DNA of 6,580 bases. Source: Synechococcaceae bacterium WB4_1_0192 (GTDB lineage: Bacteria > Cyanobacteriota > Cyanobacteriia > PCC-6307 > Cyanobiaceae). This document shows, in pieces, positions 5,971 through 6,580 of this stretch. Where the stretch lies: positions 1 through 6,580 of the forward strand of contig RFPK01000116.1 in assembly GCA_009926195.1 (NCBI GenBank), written 5' to 3'. The notes beneath the pieces were generated by a model, which had not been told where the DNA came from, searched no databases, and saw only the letters and a list, made by a program, of their open reading frames with translations. The position numbers and the translations under genes were made by a program. The stretch's first letter is position 1. Each line of letters begins with the position of its first letter.

Positions 5971-6580
5971 GGCGCTTCAGGGCTCTATTGCCACTGTCTA
6001 CTTCCAGCATGCTTCAAAAGCTACCGCGCGATAGGCAGGAGTGAGACCAGCTCATCAGCACCCGGGCCCGCGACTATGGTATTCAGAAGATCAGAGGGCC
6101 CGGCGAGCCTGGCAACCAGCTCTGAACCCAATGTCATCGGGCCATCTGTATCCTTTGATCAGATATCATGCTCAGAAGAGCAAGCAATCTGCTACGACTT
6201 ACTCTCAAGAAGGAATCCGCATCAACCGGGATCAGTGGCTTGCGCTTGCCTTGAGCTGTTGCTGCGGCGGTCACAGCAGCGCCCCTGATCGTGGCACCGG
6301 GTTTGGTCCGGCTCTGCTACCCAGGATAGGGCTTTGTCTGTGATCGGAGAGGACGTTCTTACGGCTACCAGGGGCTCAAGCCTGGTCTGACTCACAACTT
6401 TTCTTTGGCGCGCAGTCAGCCCAGACTGTTCCTGTTGAGCTGCAGAGAGGGCCTGCTTCGCTGGAGTTCGCCTCAGCAATGGCGCAGCATGCTCACACGG
6501 GTACGCACCTGCTGGAGTGATGGCTGGAGTCAGCGTGTCGTCGATTGACCCCTGATCACCCAGCTGTAAAACCGCACTGA
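5971..6580. other. Non-coding or degraded stretch without a convincing gene
   Basis: Several frames are open for 60-120 codons on both strands, but they conflict with each other and lack starts with ribosome sites. None gives a recognisable protein. The best fragment is the frame 6330-6548 on the plus strand (72 codons to TGA), containing YGYQGLKPGLTHNFSLARSQ and then a Trp-rich RLFLLSCREGLLRW segment; it has no good start codon and may be the end of a broken gene. Stop codons are frequent in the frame that carries it upstream. I see no tRNA, CRISPR array or intact insertion sequence ends here. Confidence 0.45.

Noticed and set aside
5935..6288. 117-codon plus-strand open frame starting with GTG
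   Set aside because: The start is internal to a longer frame broken by TGA, no ribosome site is evident, and most of the peptide (Cys/Ser/Pro-rich) looks non-coding. Only its first part is included in the remnant call.
6041..6343. 100-codon plus-strand frame and the minus-strand frame 6222-6479
   Set aside because: They overlap each other and the other open frames, have no recognisable domain, and lack a supported start.
6361..6390. Possible short inverted repeat around CCAGG...CCTGG at about 6368-6385 as an insertion-sequence end
   Set aside because: Only five paired bases, no matching partner end and no target duplication could be seen.

Overview
This window holds the 3' end of one very large gene for a modular, repeat-built surface or secreted protein (1904 codons visible, 5' end outside the window). 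About 860 bases of apparently non-functional or degraded DNA follow it. The DNA is GC-rich (sampled lines run from about 48 to 63 %). The protein style (VCBS, cadherin-like and jelly-roll/lectin modules, Asp-rich, no cysteine) is typical of giant adhesins exported by type I secretion in aquatic Gram-negative bacteria. My best guess is a picocyanobacterium (Synechococcus/Cyanobium-like), with low confidence. I saw no exact copy of the cyanobacterial HIP1 palindrome GCGATCGC, which fits that lineage but also fits a proteobacterium.

Layout of the large gene (residue numbers count from the first complete codon at base 2): a partial VCBS unit (1-54); three tandem VCBS units of 101, 101 and 104 residues (55-360); a cadherin-like domain (361-459); a DUF642/galactose-binding-like jelly roll (about 480-624); a beta-rich domain common in giant adhesins (625-735); two long VCBS-type units of 123 and 126 residues (736-984); two short, closely related 99-residue units (985-1182); a second cadherin-like domain (1183-1300); a LamG/concanavalin-A-like lectin domain (about 1307-1500); a second copy of the 625-735-type domain (1559-1671); a Pro/Ala linker (about 1682-1693); and a strongly acidic, low-complexity tail of about 210 residues ending at the TGA at 5714-5716. 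No RTX nonapeptides, LPXTG motif, membrane anchor or PEP-CTERM-like end is visible.

From 5717 to 6580 I find no convincing intact gene. Two adjacent GC-rich hairpins (5786-5823) lie 70-107 bases after the stop. A coding-like stretch interrupted by TGA (about 5806-5970) and a Trp-rich open frame without a good start (6330-6548) look like decayed gene remnants. With only one real gene in view, no operon logic can be read; the partner secretion genes (ABC transporter, membrane fusion protein, outer-membrane channel) are not in the window.
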